DNA of 43,875 nt from Mycobacteriales bacterium (lineage in GTDB: Bacteria; Actinomycetota; Actinomycetes; Mycobacteriales; SCTD01), in the NCBI GenBank assembly GCA_040902655.1, contig JBBDWV010000009.1, positions 1 through 43,875 of the forward strand, given 5' to 3'. Below the pieces are notes generated by a model. It had not been told where the DNA came from, did not search any database, and worked only from the letters and a program-made list of their open reading frames with translations. Made by a program: the position numbers and the translations under genes. This document shows positions 1-8,611 of this stretch, piece by piece (position 1 is the stretch's first letter; each line of letters starts with the position of its first letter).

Positions 1-110
1 ATCTTCATCGGCGTGTCGCCCGCGAGGCGAAGGTTGCCGGCAGCGGCACTAGGTCGCTGCGCGCCGCGTCCGCCTGCCGTGGCCGGCGCCTGCCAGTCCC
101 GCCGCCTGCG

Positions 111-1484
111 CTACTCGGGATCGGCGATGTCCTGTGGTGGAGGGAGCGACAGCGTCGCGTCCTGAGGCAGGCACAGGCCGCCGCGGGCGGACAGGAACCG
201 GAAGATCCCGAGGGCGAGCAGGGCGGCCAGGGCGGAGCCGGCCAGAATGCCGATCTTCGCCTGCTGCTGCAGGGCCGGGTCCTCGAAGGCCAGGTCGGTG
301 ACGAACAGCGCGATGGTGAAGCCGATCCCTGCCACCGCGCCGACGCCACTCAGTTGACCCCACCGGACCCCGCCGACGAAGGTCGTGGCCGGCAGCCGCA
401 GGGCCAGCCAGGTCCCTGCCACCACACCGAGCAGCTTGCCGACCACCAGGCCGAGCACGATGGCCCAGGCCAGCCGGCCACTCACGGCGTCCCGCAGAGC
501 TTCGGTGTCCAGGGCGACGCCGGCGTTGGCCAACGCGAACAGCGGCACGACGGCGAAGCTCACGACCGGGTGCAGTCGCAGCGTCAGCCGCTCGTTGGCC
601 GACAGCGATCCGGTCAGGGTGCGCACCACCTCGCGGGCGCGCTGCGGAGACGGCGCGGTGAGGAACCGCCGGCCGAGCGCCTGGGTCTGCGCGAGCGCGT
701 CCTCGCGGGGTGGGTAGGCGGCAAAGAGCAGGCCGAGCGCGACCCCCGCCACGGTGGGGTGCACGCCCGACGCATAGGTGGCCAGCCACAACGCGATGGC
801 CAAGACCACGTACGGCGCCGGGTTCTGCAGGCCGAAACGGCGTGCTGCGGCGACGGCGACGAGGAGCCCCCCGGCGAGCGTCAGCGGCAGCACCTCGAGG
901 TCGTCGGTGTAGAAGACGGCGATCACACCGATGGCGGCGATGTCGTCGACGATCGCCAGCGCCAGCAGGAAGATCCGCAGCCGGTTGGGGCAGCGCGGGC
1001 CGACCAGCGCCAGCACACCGAGCGCGAAGGCGGTGTCGGTGGAGATGGCGATCCCCCAGCCGCGGGCGGCGTCGCCGCTCGTGCCGACCACCGCGAGGAA
1101 CAGCGCTGCCGGCAGGACCAGCCCGCCCAGAGCAGCCAGAGCGGGCGCCGTGACGGCGCGCCGGTCCCGGTACTCGCCGATGGACATCTCGCGCGCGATC
1201 TCCAGCCCGACGAGCAGGAAGAACAGCGCCATGAGCAGGTCGTTCACCCAGTGCCGCAGCGACTCGGTCAGCGCGGAGTCGCCGAGCTGCAGGGACAGTG
1301 GCGTCTCCCAGAAGTGCTCGTAGCTGCCGGACCACGGGCTGTTCGCCCAGGCCAGGGCGACCACGGTCGCGACCAGCAGCAGCACGGCTCCGCCGGCCTC
1401 GGTGTGCAGGTAGCGGCGGGCGGCGGCGGTCACGCCCTGCGGCTGCGGCCGGAGACCGGCAGCGTTGTCAGCGGCAGTCGTCAC
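111..1484 (-). CDS. nhaA: Na+/H+ antiporter NhaA
   Basis: This 457-aa integral membrane protein should exchange internal Na+ for external H+ and so control pH and sodium. About 12 hydrophobic segments are visible. The family signatures are present: a WVNDLLMALFFLLVGLEI helix, STDTAFALG, and AIVDDIAAIG, whose adjacent aspartates correspond to the ion-binding Asp pair of E. coli NhaA. I chose the GTG at 1484 because it overlaps the TGA of the upstream DsbA-like gene (GTGA) and gives normal NhaA length; a longer in-frame reading would run through that gene. The overlap implies translational coupling with the thiol protein. Confidence 0.95.
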   Translation of the reverse strand: MTTAADNAAGLRPQPQGVTAAARRYLHTEAGGAVLLLVATVVALAWANSPWSGSYEHFWETPLSLQLGDSALTESLRHWVNDLLMALFFLLVGLEIAREMSIGEYRDRRAVTAPALAALGGLVLPAALFLAVVGTSGDAARGWGIAISTDTAFALGVLALVGPRCPNRLRIFLLALAIVDDIAAIGVIAVFYTDDLEVLPLTLAGGLLVAVAAARRFGLQNPAPYVVLAIALWLATYASGVHPTVAGVALGLLFAAYPPREDALAQTQALGRRFLTAPSPQRAREVVRTLTGSLSANERLTLRLHPVVSFAVVPLFALANAGVALDTEALRDAVSGRLAWAIVLGLVVGKLLGVVAGTWLALRLPATTFVGGVRWGQLSGVGAVAGIGFTIALFVTDLAFEDPALQQQAKIGILAGSALAALLALGIFRFLSARGGLCLPQDATLSLPPPQDIADPE

Positions 1485-2002
1485 GGCGCCGCCGCACGGT
1501 CCACCGCGCCGAGCAACTGAGGAAGCGTCGGCGTACGGAGCAGGCGGAGCTCGTCGACGAACAGGCCCGGCGTCCCCTGCACACCGCTGTCGACCCCACT
1601 CCGGAAGTCCTCCCGGACCTTGGCGTCGTGCTCCTCGCTGGCCGGGCGCAGCAGTTCGGCAGGATCCAGGCCCAGTTCCGACGCGTGGTGGGCCAGGACG
1701 CGGCGGCCGAGGCGGGCCGGCTCGGACAGCAACCGGTCGTGCAGCTCCCAGAACCGTCCGTGCTGCCCGGCAGCCTCCAGCGCCAAGGCGGCGGAGTAGG
1801 CGTGCGGGTGCTCCTGCACCAGCGGAAAGTGCCGATACACCAGTCGCACCGCAGGCCGCTGCGCCAGCACCTCCCGCAGCACCGGCTCCAACCGGCGGCA
1901 GTACGGACACTCGACGTCGGCGTACTCCACCAGGGTCACGGCGGCCTCCGCGGCGCCCCGCACGTGGTCGCGCGGTCCGACCGGAAGCGACAAGTAGGTC
2001 AT
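1481..2002 (-). CDS. DsbA-like thioredoxin-fold protein coupled to nhaA
   Basis: A 173-aa thioredoxin-fold protein. It has a CPYC active site at residues 32-35 and a cis-proline region GTPGLF near residue 142, as in DsbA/FrnE-type disulfide oxidoreductases. No signal peptide or membrane anchor is visible, so a cytoplasmic location is likely. The ATG is preceded by a GGGAGG-like stretch. It is the first gene of a two-gene operon with nhaA and overlaps it by 4 nt. Thioredoxin-fold domains fused to NhaA are known in some actinobacteria; here the domain is a separate gene. The substrate is unknown. Confidence 0.88.
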   Translation of the reverse strand: MTYLSLPVGPRDHVRGAAEAAVTLVEYADVECPYCRRLEPVLREVLAQRPAVRLVYRHFPLVQEHPHAYSAALALEAAGQHGRFWELHDRLLSEPARLGRRVLAHHASELGLDPAELLRPASEEHDAKVREDFRSGVDSGVQGTPGLFVDELRLLRTPTLPQLLGAVDRAAAP

Positions 2003-2137
2003 CGGGAGGCTCCTGCCCCTGTCGGAGGCGGCCCTACCGCTCCCGGCCGGCGGATCAGGCGGCTGTGGTGCAAGCCCACCGACACGGGTGGCCGGGCGTC
2101 ACCGTTTGTCCCCCAGCCGCCCGGGTAGGCGCGGAAC

Positions 2138-2153
2138 ATCCGGAAACCCGGAT
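2138..2153. promoter_or_regulatory. Inverted repeat in the divergent dsbA-like/oxidoreductase intergenic region
   Basis: A perfect 6-bp inverted repeat ATCCGG-AAAC-CCGGAT lies between the divergent genes starting at 2002 (-) and 2233 (+), 80 bp before the latter. It is a possible operator; no regulator is assigned. Confidence 0.3.
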
Positions 2154-2232
2154 ACTCAGGCGCTGCCTCGAACCCACCGCGTCAGCGGTCACGAGCTCGC
2201 CGCCCCACCCTTGACGGCGACAGGAGATCTGC

Positions 2233-3582
2233 ATGAGCGAGCCCTTCGACGCGATCGTGATCGGCATGGGACCAGGTGGTGAGGTCGCTGCGAGCAAGCT
2301 CCTGCGGGCAGGCAAGCAGATCGCGATCGTCGAGCGTGAACTCATCGGCGGCGAGTGCGGCTACTGGGCCTGCATCCCGAGCAAGACGCTGCTGCGACCT
2401 CCGGAGGCCAGGACCGGGGTCGCTCGCGCCGAGGGCGTCGGCGGCGCGACCCTCGACTGGCCGTCCACCCGCGACTACCGCGACTACATGATCCGCGACC
2501 TCGACGACAGCAATCAGGTCAAGGGGTACGAGAAGTCCGGCGCGACCGTGGTGAAGGGCGCCGCCCGGGTGACCGGCCAGGGACAGGTGGACGTCGACGG
2601 GCGAACGCTGACAGCCGACCACATCATCGTCGCGACGGGCTCCGAGGCGTTCGTCCCGCCGATCGACGGTCTGGACAGCGTCCCGGTCTGGACCAACCGC
2701 GAGGCGACGACGCTCGAGGAGATTCCCCGGCGCGCGGTGCTGATCGGCGGAAGCGCGGTCGGTGTGGAGCTCGGGCTGTTCCTCGCCCGCTACGGCGCGC
2801 AGGTCACCATCCTGGAGCGCTCCGGCCGGCTGCTGTCACGCGAGGACCCCCGGCCCGGCGAGCTGACCGAGCAGTACCTGCGCGAGGAAGGCATCGACGT
2901 CCGCACCGGCACCAGCGCCGTGCGCGCCCACAAGGACGGCGCCGACACCGTGGTGGAACTCGACAGCGGGGACGAGGTGCGCTGCGACGTCATCATCGTC
3001 GGGACCGGCCGGACCCCCCGGGCCGGTGACCTCGGGCTGGAGTCGGTCGGCATCGAGCTCGGGAAACGCGGCGAGGTGGTCGTGGACGACCACTGCCGGG
3101 CGGGCGAGGGTGTGTGGGCGCTCGGTGACGTCACCGGCGTCATGCCGTTCACCCATGTCGCGATGTACATGGCGCGAGTGATCGTCGACAACATCACCGG
3201 CAGGGACCGCACCGCCCGCTACGGAGGCGTTCCGCGGGTGGTCTTCTCCGACCCGGAGGTCGCGGCCGTCGGCCTGACCAGCGAGCAGGCGCAGCAGCAG
3301 GGCCTCAGCACGGCCAGCGCAGAGGTGGATCTCGCGAAGGCGATCGCGCGACCGTGGACCTATGAGAACAACCCGCGCGGACACCTCGGCGTGCTCGCCG
3401 ACACCGACCGGCGCACCCTCGTCGGCGCCTGGGCCGTCGGGCCGCAGGCCAGCGAGTGGATCCACACCGCGGCCCTCGCCGTCCGCGAGCAGATCCCCAT
3501 CGAGCGCCTGCTCGATCAGGTCGCCCAGTTCCCGACGTACAACGAGGGCTGGCTGCAGGGCCTCGAGCGGCTCGAACTCTGA
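2233..3582 (+). CDS. FAD-dependent pyridine nucleotide-disulfide oxidoreductase (class I, divergent)
   Basis: A 449-aa flavoprotein of the lipoamide dehydrogenase/mercuric reductase family. It has an N-terminal dinucleotide-binding motif GMGPGGE (11-17), the redox-active pair C42-x4-C47 in GGECGYWACIPSK, a central NAD(P)H motif IGGSAVGVELG near residue 173, and a C-terminal ALGDVTG FAD motif. The usual C-terminal HPTxSE catalytic His-Glu is replaced by QFPTYNE, so the acid/base histidine is missing and it is unlikely to be true lipoamide dehydrogenase. The start has an AGGAG 7 nt upstream. It may reduce another disulfide, quinone or metal; the substrate is unknown. Confidence 0.85.
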   Translation: MSEPFDAIVIGMGPGGEVAASKLLRAGKQIAIVERELIGGECGYWACIPSKTLLRPPEARTGVARAEGVGGATLDWPSTRDYRDYMIRDLDDSNQVKGYEKSGATVVKGAARVTGQGQVDVDGRTLTADHIIVATGSEAFVPPIDGLDSVPVWTNREATTLEEIPRRAVLIGGSAVGVELGLFLARYGAQVTILERSGRLLSREDPRPGELTEQYLREEGIDVRTGTSAVRAHKDGADTVVELDSGDEVRCDVIIVGTGRTPRAGDLGLESVGIELGKRGEVVVDDHCRAGEGVWALGDVTGVMPFTHVAMYMARVIVDNITGRDRTARYGGVPRVVFSDPEVAAVGLTSEQAQQQGLSTASAEVDLAKAIARPWTYENNPRGHLGVLADTDRRTLVGAWAVGPQASEWIHTAALAVREQIPIERLLDQVAQFPTYNEGWLQGLERLEL

Positions 3583-3628
3583 ATCCTGCTGGAGGCCCAC
3601 CCGAGGCGGCGACAGCATCCCGAGAGAG

Positions 3629-3648
3629 CATCCTGGCGGATCAGGATG
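3629..3648. terminator. Hairpin between convergent genes
   Basis: CATCCTG-GCGGAT-CAGGATG forms a perfect 7-bp stem in the 72-bp gap between two convergent genes. It is a plausible bidirectional terminator, with no T-tract, as is common in high-GC actinobacteria. Confidence 0.45.
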
Positions 3649-3654
3649 GTGCTG

Positions 3655-3936
3655 CTAACTGACCTCGACACCCTTCCAGAACGCGACATGACCGGCGATG
3701 TTCTCGGCCGCCTCGCTCGGCTCCGGGTAGTGCCAGGCAGCGTCGGCATTGGTGTGGCCACCGACCTCCAGGCTGAAGTAACTGGCGACGCCCTTCCACG
3801 GGCAGCGACTCTGCGTGCTGCTGTCGCGCAGCACGTCCTCACGCACGGACGCGCGGGGGAAGTAGTGGTTGCCCTCGACGACGATGGTGTCACCGCTGTC
3901 GGCGATGACCTCGCCGTTCCACACTGCCTGAACCAT
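3655..3936 (-). CDS. DUF427 domain protein
   Basis: A 93-aa single-domain protein of the DUF427 family. The characteristic features are VWNGEVIADS at the N-terminus, GNHYFPRASV, and CPWKGVASYFS. The whole chain is the domain, which is normal for stand-alone members. The family is common in actinobacteria and has no established biochemical role. It lies 40 bp downstream of the HAD hydrolase gene on the same strand and may be cotranscribed with it. Its end faces the oxidoreductase gene across a hairpin. Confidence 0.85.
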   Translation of the reverse strand: MVQAVWNGEVIADSGDTIVVEGNHYFPRASVREDVLRDSSTQSRCPWKGVASYFSLEVGGHTNADAAWHYPEPSEAAENIAGHVAFWKGVEVS

Positions 3937-3976
3937 CGTGTACTCCCTCCGGGCGCCCTGATGCCGCCGACCGGCG

Positions 3977-4663
3977 TCAGGCGGTCGAGCCGTCGGCGAG
4001 CTGCCGGGCCAGGTCGTCGATCCCGGAGACGGTGCGCGTCGGCGGGGTGAAGTGCGGTGGGTACGGCGTGCCGCTGCGGTCGGCCCAGGCCGTCTGCAAC
4101 CCGGCGCGGGCGGCCCCGTCGATGTCCCACGGGTGGACCGCGACGAGGAGCATGTCGCCGAGCTCGACCTGGCACTGCTGAGCGGCGTGCTCGTACGCCG
4201 CGCGCACCGGCTTCCAGGCGACGGCGTCCTCCACCGTGAGCAGCCGCTCGAAGGACTCCCGCAGGCCGGCAGTGCTCAGCAAGGTGTCCGCGACGGCGGC
4301 CGATCCGTTGCTCAAGGTGACCAGCCGCAGGCCGGCGTCCGTCAGCGCCCGGACGCCGGGGGGGACGTCGGGGTGCACCTGCAGAGCGGTGAACCCCTGC
4401 ATCACGTGCTCGACTGCGGCGTCGGTGTCCCTGTCGGGCGGCTGGCCGGCGAACACGGTGCGCAGCGCGCCGTCGGCGATGGCCGCGAAAGGAGCCCGAC
4501 TGCCCGCGGCGGCCAGGGCGAAGCCGTCCCGCAGGACGCTGGCGAACCAGACGGCGGCGAGCTGCGGAGGGAGCCCGAGGTCCGTAAACCGGTCGGCCAT
4601 CGGGCGCATGTCGGAGAGCGTCTCGTTGACGTCGAACACCACCACGCTCGGACGATCTGTCAT
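3977..4663 (-). CDS. HAD-superfamily hydrolase, haloacid dehalogenase type II-like
   Basis: A 228-aa HAD-fold hydrolase. Motif I is FDVNETLSD near residues 9-17 with the nucleophilic Asp. Motif II is TLSNGS, and the motif III/IV region is the Lys of AWKPVRAAYEHA followed by VHPWDIDGAARAG. The FDVNETL form matches the type II 2-haloacid dehalogenase-like subgroup, but many members act on phosphorylated substrates, so the substrate is open. I start at the ATG encoding MTDRPSVVVFD, which gives normal family length; the longer upstream reading is non-conserved. Confidence 0.85.
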   Translation of the reverse strand: MTDRPSVVVFDVNETLSDMRPMADRFTDLGLPPQLAAVWFASVLRDGFALAAAGSRAPFAAIADGALRTVFAGQPPDRDTDAAVEHVMQGFTALQVHPDVPPGVRALTDAGLRLVTLSNGSAAVADTLLSTAGLRESFERLLTVEDAVAWKPVRAAYEHAAQQCQVELGDMLLVAVHPWDIDGAARAGLQTAWADRSGTPYPPHFTPPTRTVSGIDDLARQLADGSTA

Positions 4664-4881
4664 CTCACCAGCCTGAACCTGTCCGGGCCCACCCAAACCG
4701 CCACAGGCCGTTTCGCGTGCGCGGGCGGATGTCCACGATCGGCCCGTCTTCCGACGAGCCGTGCCATCTTGGCCATCTCGGTGACTGTCGGAGCCGTAGC
4801 TCAGGCAGGAACTGATAGGGAGGAACATTCACGACGTCGCCCCGACACACGTCCCGACCACCCCAGGAGCACGAGGTACCC

Positions 4882-5370
4882 ATGTCGATCACCGACGAGT
4901 TGCTCGCCAACAACGCCGAGTACGCGAAGTCCTTCAACGGGCCGCTGCCGCTGCCGCCCGCCAAGCACGTGGCGGTCCTGGCCTGCATGGACGCCCGGCT
5001 CAATCCGTACGGCCTACTGGGGCTGGCCGAGGGTGACGCCCACGTCATCCGCAACGCCGGCGGAGTCGTGACCGCCGACGAGATCCGCTCGCTGACGATC
5101 AGTCAGCGGCTGCTGGGCACCACCGAGATCGTCCTCATCCATCACACCGACTGCGGGATGCTGACCTTCACTGACGACGAGTTCCGGCGCCAGCTCCAGC
5201 AAGAGGTCGGCATCAAGCCGGACTGGGCACCCGAAGCCTTCCCCGACCTCGAGGAGGACGTGCGGCAGTCGAAAGCGCGCCTGCAGGCGAGCCCGTTCCT
5301 CCTCCACAAGCAGTCCATCCGCGGTTTCGTCTTCGATGTGGCCACAGGAAAGCTGACGGAAGTCAGCTGA
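4882..5370 (+). CDS. Beta-carbonic anhydrase
   Basis: A 162-aa cytosolic zinc enzyme interconverting CO2 and bicarbonate. The zinc ligands are visible as C35 (in CMDARLNP, with the D37-R39 dyad), H88 and C91 (in HHTDCGM), and RNAGG at 57-61 is the conserved loop. The length and motifs fit the short mycobacterial-type plant-like beta class. The ATG follows a purine-rich CAGGAGCACGAGG stretch. It is transcribed alone, divergently from the HAD gene. Confidence 0.93.
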   Translation: MSITDELLANNAEYAKSFNGPLPLPPAKHVAVLACMDARLNPYGLLGLAEGDAHVIRNAGGVVTADEIRSLTISQRLLGTTEIVLIHHTDCGMLTFTDDEFRRQLQQEVGIKPDWAPEAFPDLEEDVRQSKARLQASPFLLHKQSIRGFVFDVATGKLTEVS

Positions 5371-5397
5371 TCATTTCCGCGGCCTGCGGTGACGCGC

Positions 5398-6048
5398 TCA
5401 GAGGGACCGGTCGGCACGCTGCAGCCAGGCTCGCCGGAGGGTGGTCAGCATGTTCTGGGAGCTCTGCGCTCCGGGGATGACGAAGCGGCCGTCGAGAAGG
5501 AACGTGGGGACCGACGTGACCTCCCGGCGTCCCGCCTCGGCCTCGTCCGCACGGACCTGCTCGGCGTAGGCGTCGGTGGACAGCATGCGCAGCACGGCGA
5601 CTTCGTCGAGCCCCGCCTCCGCAGCGAGCCGGTGCAGCGTCGCATGGTCGCTGAGCAGGGCTCCCTCGGCCAGGAAGGCGCCCATCAGCCGACGGTTCAG
5701 GTCGTCCTGCAGCGCTTGTTCCTTGGCCAGGTGCAGCAAGCGGTGGGCGTCGAAGGTGTTCGCCGACCGCGCCAGGTCGAACCGGGCCTGGATCCCCGCC
5801 TGCTCCGCGGCCGCGCTCAGCCGCCCGACCATCGACTTGCCACCGGCGGCGCTCGTGCCGTACCTCGCTGCCAGCAGCACGTCGTAGGCGCCCTCGCGCG
5901 CCGGCGGAGCGCCCGGGTCCAGCTCGAAGCTGCGCCAGACGATCTCGACCTCGTCCGCGTGCTCGAAGCCGCTCAGCGCCTTCTCGAGATGGGCCTTGCC
6001 GACCGCGCACCAGGGGCACACGACGTCGGACCAGATGTCGATCCTCAT
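5398..6048 (-). CDS. FrnE-type DsbA-family oxidoreductase
   Basis: A 216-aa DsbA-fold protein with a CPWC active site at residues 11-14 (SDVVCPWCAVGK), a long alpha-helical insert, and the cis-Pro region SVPTFLLDGRFVIPGAQ near residue 172. This is the architecture of FrnE and other cytoplasmic thiol oxidoreductases; there is no signal peptide. The gene starts 30 bp after the end of the membrane-protein gene at 6079-6627, on the same strand, so the pair is probably one operon. That operon carries the ECF-type promoter match at 6673-6699. Confidence 0.88.
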   Translation of the reverse strand: MRIDIWSDVVCPWCAVGKAHLEKALSGFEHADEVEIVWRSFELDPGAPPAREGAYDVLLAARYGTSAAGGKSMVGRLSAAAEQAGIQARFDLARSANTFDAHRLLHLAKEQALQDDLNRRLMGAFLAEGALLSDHATLHRLAAEAGLDEVAVLRMLSTDAYAEQVRADEAEAGRREVTSVPTFLLDGRFVIPGAQSSQNMLTTLRRAWLQRADRSL

Positions 6049-6078
6049 CGGATGTCAGGCACGTCGTGAGCGAGCCCC

Positions 6079-6627
6079 TCAGCCGTTGCGGGCGGGGCGG
6101 AGTTCGTAGGCCCCCCACAGGGCGAGCAGCGCGGCGTAGACCCACGTCTGGCCGGCGAACGGGCTGACCCTCTGCTGCTCGAGGAGCGCGAAGACGCCGA
6201 ACAGCAGCACCGGCATCGCCACGCTCATGGCGCTGATCGAGAAGCCGCGGATCTGCGTGAGAAGGGCGGCCAGGACGCCACCGAGACCGAGCGCCATCAC
6301 CGCGAGGGCGAGGAACTGGAAGCTGTCGGGCATCCGGCCGTCACGCAGCCAGAGCGCGGCGGCCAGGCCGACGCTGGTGACGACGAACCCCGGCCCCCAC
6401 AGCGTCCCGCGGCTGCGTCCTGCGGCGGCAGCCGCCAGATAGGTCAAGCCCGTGAGGGCCGGGAACCAGTAGAACGGGATCGTCTCGGTCTCGACGAGCG
6501 CCACGATGAGCAGCGCGCCGACGATGAGCGCGATACCGCGCGCCCGGCGGGCGCTGACGTCGTCGTCGGCGCATGCCGTGTCGGCGGTGCCGCTGGTGGT
6601 CCCGGTCGCGCTGCTGGCGTACATCAT
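6079..6627 (-). CDS. Six-helix membrane protein, function unknown
   Basis: A 182-aa protein with a polar N-terminus of about 30 residues followed by about six hydrophobic segments, including ARGIALIVGALLIVALV, a YWFPALTGLTYLAAAAAG segment and WVYAALLALWGAYEL. I do not recognise a named family. An AGGAGAACC ribosome-binding site precedes the ATG. It heads an operon with the FrnE-like gene and has the same promoter motif as the sigma and tlpA operons, which suggests an extracytoplasmic stress or thiol-redox connection. Confidence 0.75.
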   Translation of the reverse strand: MMYASSATGTTSGTADTACADDDVSARRARGIALIVGALLIVALVETETIPFYWFPALTGLTYLAAAAAGRSRGTLWGPGFVVTSVGLAAALWLRDGRMPDSFQFLALAVMALGLGGVLAALLTQIRGFSISAMSVAMPVLLFGVFALLEQQRVSPFAGQTWVYAALLALWGAYELRPARNG

Positions 6628-6672
6628 GGTTCTCCTGTCGAGTCGGCCGCCTGGTGGCGGTCACTTCTGTTC

Positions 6673-6699
6673 GAACACGGCGGGGCCGTGGTTGATTGC
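6673..6699 (-). promoter_or_regulatory. Candidate ECF sigma promoter for the membrane protein-frnE operon
   Basis: On the minus strand GCAATCA-N13-CGTGTTC lies 46-72 nt upstream of the ATG at 6627. The same two-box pattern with identical spacing occurs upstream of the tlpA and sigma-factor genes. Confidence 0.6.
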
Positions 6700-6704
6700 G
6701 CGGG

Positions 6705-7853
6705 CTACTGGGTGACGACTTCCGTGTCCGGCTGAAAGGCGGCCCAGGCGAACCAGAAGGCGTCCTGGTGCGGCAGGGGGGTCAGCCGCCTACCCTCCAA
6801 GGGACCGTCGACCGCGAGCCCGGCGAGCGTCCACCGGCTGCCCGTCTCCCGATCGGTGAACGCGACCCGGCCGGCCGGGCGGAAGGTGAGGGAGCGCCCG
6901 TCGAGGCGAGGGTCGTACACCCCCGTGCTGCCGACGTCCCGCCCCTCGCGGACATCCGCCTTCTCCAGCGGCGACGCACTACCGGGCGCCCACAGGACCA
7001 CCAGCGGCTGCTGCCCCACCGTGAAGTTGACCACCCGGTGACGGCGCAGCACGTCGTACGACCATGCCTTCGACTGGCCGTCGAAGGACACACCTGCGAC
7101 GCGGACGAACGCCGGGAGACGCTCATCCACCTCACCGCGGAACAGGAAGGGCTTACCGGAGACGTCGTAGCCGTCGTACGGGTTCACTGTCTGCTCGAGT
7201 TCGTTCTCCGAGGCGAGGACCACCTCGACGTCCGGGTGCGCAGCGCGAGCCTCACGCCACGGCAGCAGCGACGAGGCGACCACGGTGAGCTCGGCGCCGA
7301 GCAGCGGCCCGAGCACGGCCTGGCCCAGCGGCTGCGGCCAGAGCGACTGCGTGCGCCGGTCGAACATGACCAGCGCGGAGCGGTACAGCGCGCCGCTGAC
7401 GCCGAACACCTCCGCCTGCCCGTGGACGCGCCGGTCGAAGGCGATGCCGGTGTTGCACAGCGGGCACCACGTGACCGCGACCGGGAGCCCGCCCACCACG
7501 TCGTTGGCGATCTCGTGCCGGATCAGGGAGCGGACCGGGTAGGCACGGGCCTGCCCCGCGTGCTCGACGAGCATCACCTGCTCCGTCTCGACAAGGATCG
7601 AGTCCGCACGCTTCCGGTCGATCACGAACGGCTCGTCGATCGAGGGGATGCCGTCGTAGCTGGCGGCGTCGACGAGCTCGCTCGGGTCGATGAGCGGCTC
7701 GCCGTCGGTGGCCAGCAGGGCGATTGCCGCGATGTCGCTGCGGACCTCCCCGCTCCCGGGGCGGTCCTCAGCGAGCTGCCCCGTCGGTGGGCTGCTGCAG
7801 GCGGTGACTGCGGCGGCGACGGCGACGACCGAAGCGAGCAGGCGCACGTTCAT
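6705..7853 (-). CDS. DUF3179 lipoprotein
   Basis: A 382-aa secreted protein. A short signal sequence ends in a lipobox-like VTACSS at residues 17-22, so it is probably a membrane-anchored lipoprotein. The body is a DUF3179 domain, with the conserved TWCPLCNTGIAFDR cysteine motif near residue 130, GVSGALYRSALVMFDR and an SLWPQPLG segment. The ATG follows the ccdA gene by 8 bp on the same strand, making a tlpA-ccdA-DUF3179 operon. DUF3179 is not characterised biochemically; pairing with TlpA and CcdA suggests its CxxC pair is kept reduced from the membrane. Confidence 0.85.
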   Translation of the reverse strand: MNVRLLASVVAVAAAVTACSSPPTGQLAEDRPGSGEVRSDIAAIALLATDGEPLIDPSELVDAASYDGIPSIDEPFVIDRKRADSILVETEQVMLVEHAGQARAYPVRSLIRHEIANDVVGGLPVAVTWCPLCNTGIAFDRRVHGQAEVFGVSGALYRSALVMFDRRTQSLWPQPLGQAVLGPLLGAELTVVASSLLPWREARAAHPDVEVVLASENELEQTVNPYDGYDVSGKPFLFRGEVDERLPAFVRVAGVSFDGQSKAWSYDVLRRHRVVNFTVGQQPLVVLWAPGSASPLEKADVREGRDVGSTGVYDPRLDGRSLTFRPAGRVAFTDRETGSRWTLAGLAVDGPLEGRRLTPLPHQDAFWFAWAAFQPDTEVVTQ

Positions 7854-7861
7854 GCGTTCTC

Positions 7862-8611
7862 CTACAGGGCGGGGGTGAAGCCGGAGACGGTCGGCTGAAG
7901 GGCGAGCAGGACGCGGTCCCACAGGCCGGTGACGAGCAGCACCCCGACGAGCACCAGCACGGCGCCACCGGCGCGCTCGAGCCGGAGGCTGTGCCGGCGC
8001 AGCCGGGTCAGGACACCGGTGCCCCGGTCGAGCAGACCACCGATGACGATGAACGGGATGCCGAGACCGAGCGCGTAGGCGAACGCGAGGGTGGCGCCGC
8101 GCGCCGGCGATGCTCCGCCGTCCGCGGCGGTGAGGGTGAGGATCGCGGCCAGCGTCGGCCCGATGCAGGGCGTCCAGCCGGCGGCGAAGACCAGACCCAG
8201 GGGGAACGCCCCGAGCAGGCCCCCGCGGCGCACCCGCGACAGGGCCCGGGCCTCCTGCTCCAAGACCGCCGGACGCAGCACGCCGAGCAGGAAAAGCCCC
8301 ATCGCGATGACCAGGATCCCGCCGAGCGCCCCCACGAGCTGTCGGTGCTCCGCGACAGCGCGGCCGAGCCCGCCGAATGCCCCGCCGAGCACCGTGAAGA
8401 ACACCGCGAAGCCCAGGACGAACAGCACGCTCGCCAGCAGGACCGTTCCCCGGCCGCGGCCGCCTGAGCTGCGGGCGCCGGACAGGCCCGAGGCGAACGC
8501 CAGGTAGCCGGGCACGAGCGGCAGCACGCACGGCGAGGCGAAGCTCACGACGCCCGCCGCCGCACTGACGGCGATGGCGACGGTCAGCGGCGCCCCGGCG
8601 GCGTCGACCAT
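7862..8611 (-). CDS. ccdA: CcdA/DsbD-type thiol electron transporter
   Basis: A 249-aa polytopic membrane protein of the CcdA family, which carries reducing equivalents from cytoplasmic thioredoxin to extracytoplasmic thioredoxin-like proteins. Six hydrophobic segments are visible. The two membrane cysteines sit in the hallmark contexts SFASPCVLPLVPG (C28) and GWTPCIGPT (C149). It directly abuts the tlpA gene (end of tlpA at 8612, ATG at 8611), so the two are cotranscribed. Confidence 0.93.
   Translation of the reverse strand: MVDAAGAPLTVAIAVSAAAGVVSFASPCVLPLVPGYLAFASGLSGARSSGGRGRGTVLLASVLFVLGFAVFFTVLGGAFGGLGRAVAEHRQLVGALGGILVIAMGLFLLGVLRPAVLEQEARALSRVRRGGLLGAFPLGLVFAAGWTPCIGPTLAAILTLTAADGGASPARGATLAFAYALGLGIPFIVIGGLLDRGTGVLTRLRRHSLRLERAGGAVLVLVGVLLVTGLWDRVLLALQPTVSGFTPAL

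Noticed and set aside
4790-4870. A GTAGCTCAGGCAGG stretch resembling a tRNA D-arm
   Set aside because: No matching acceptor stem, anticodon arm or GGTTCGA T-loop follows at tRNA spacing.
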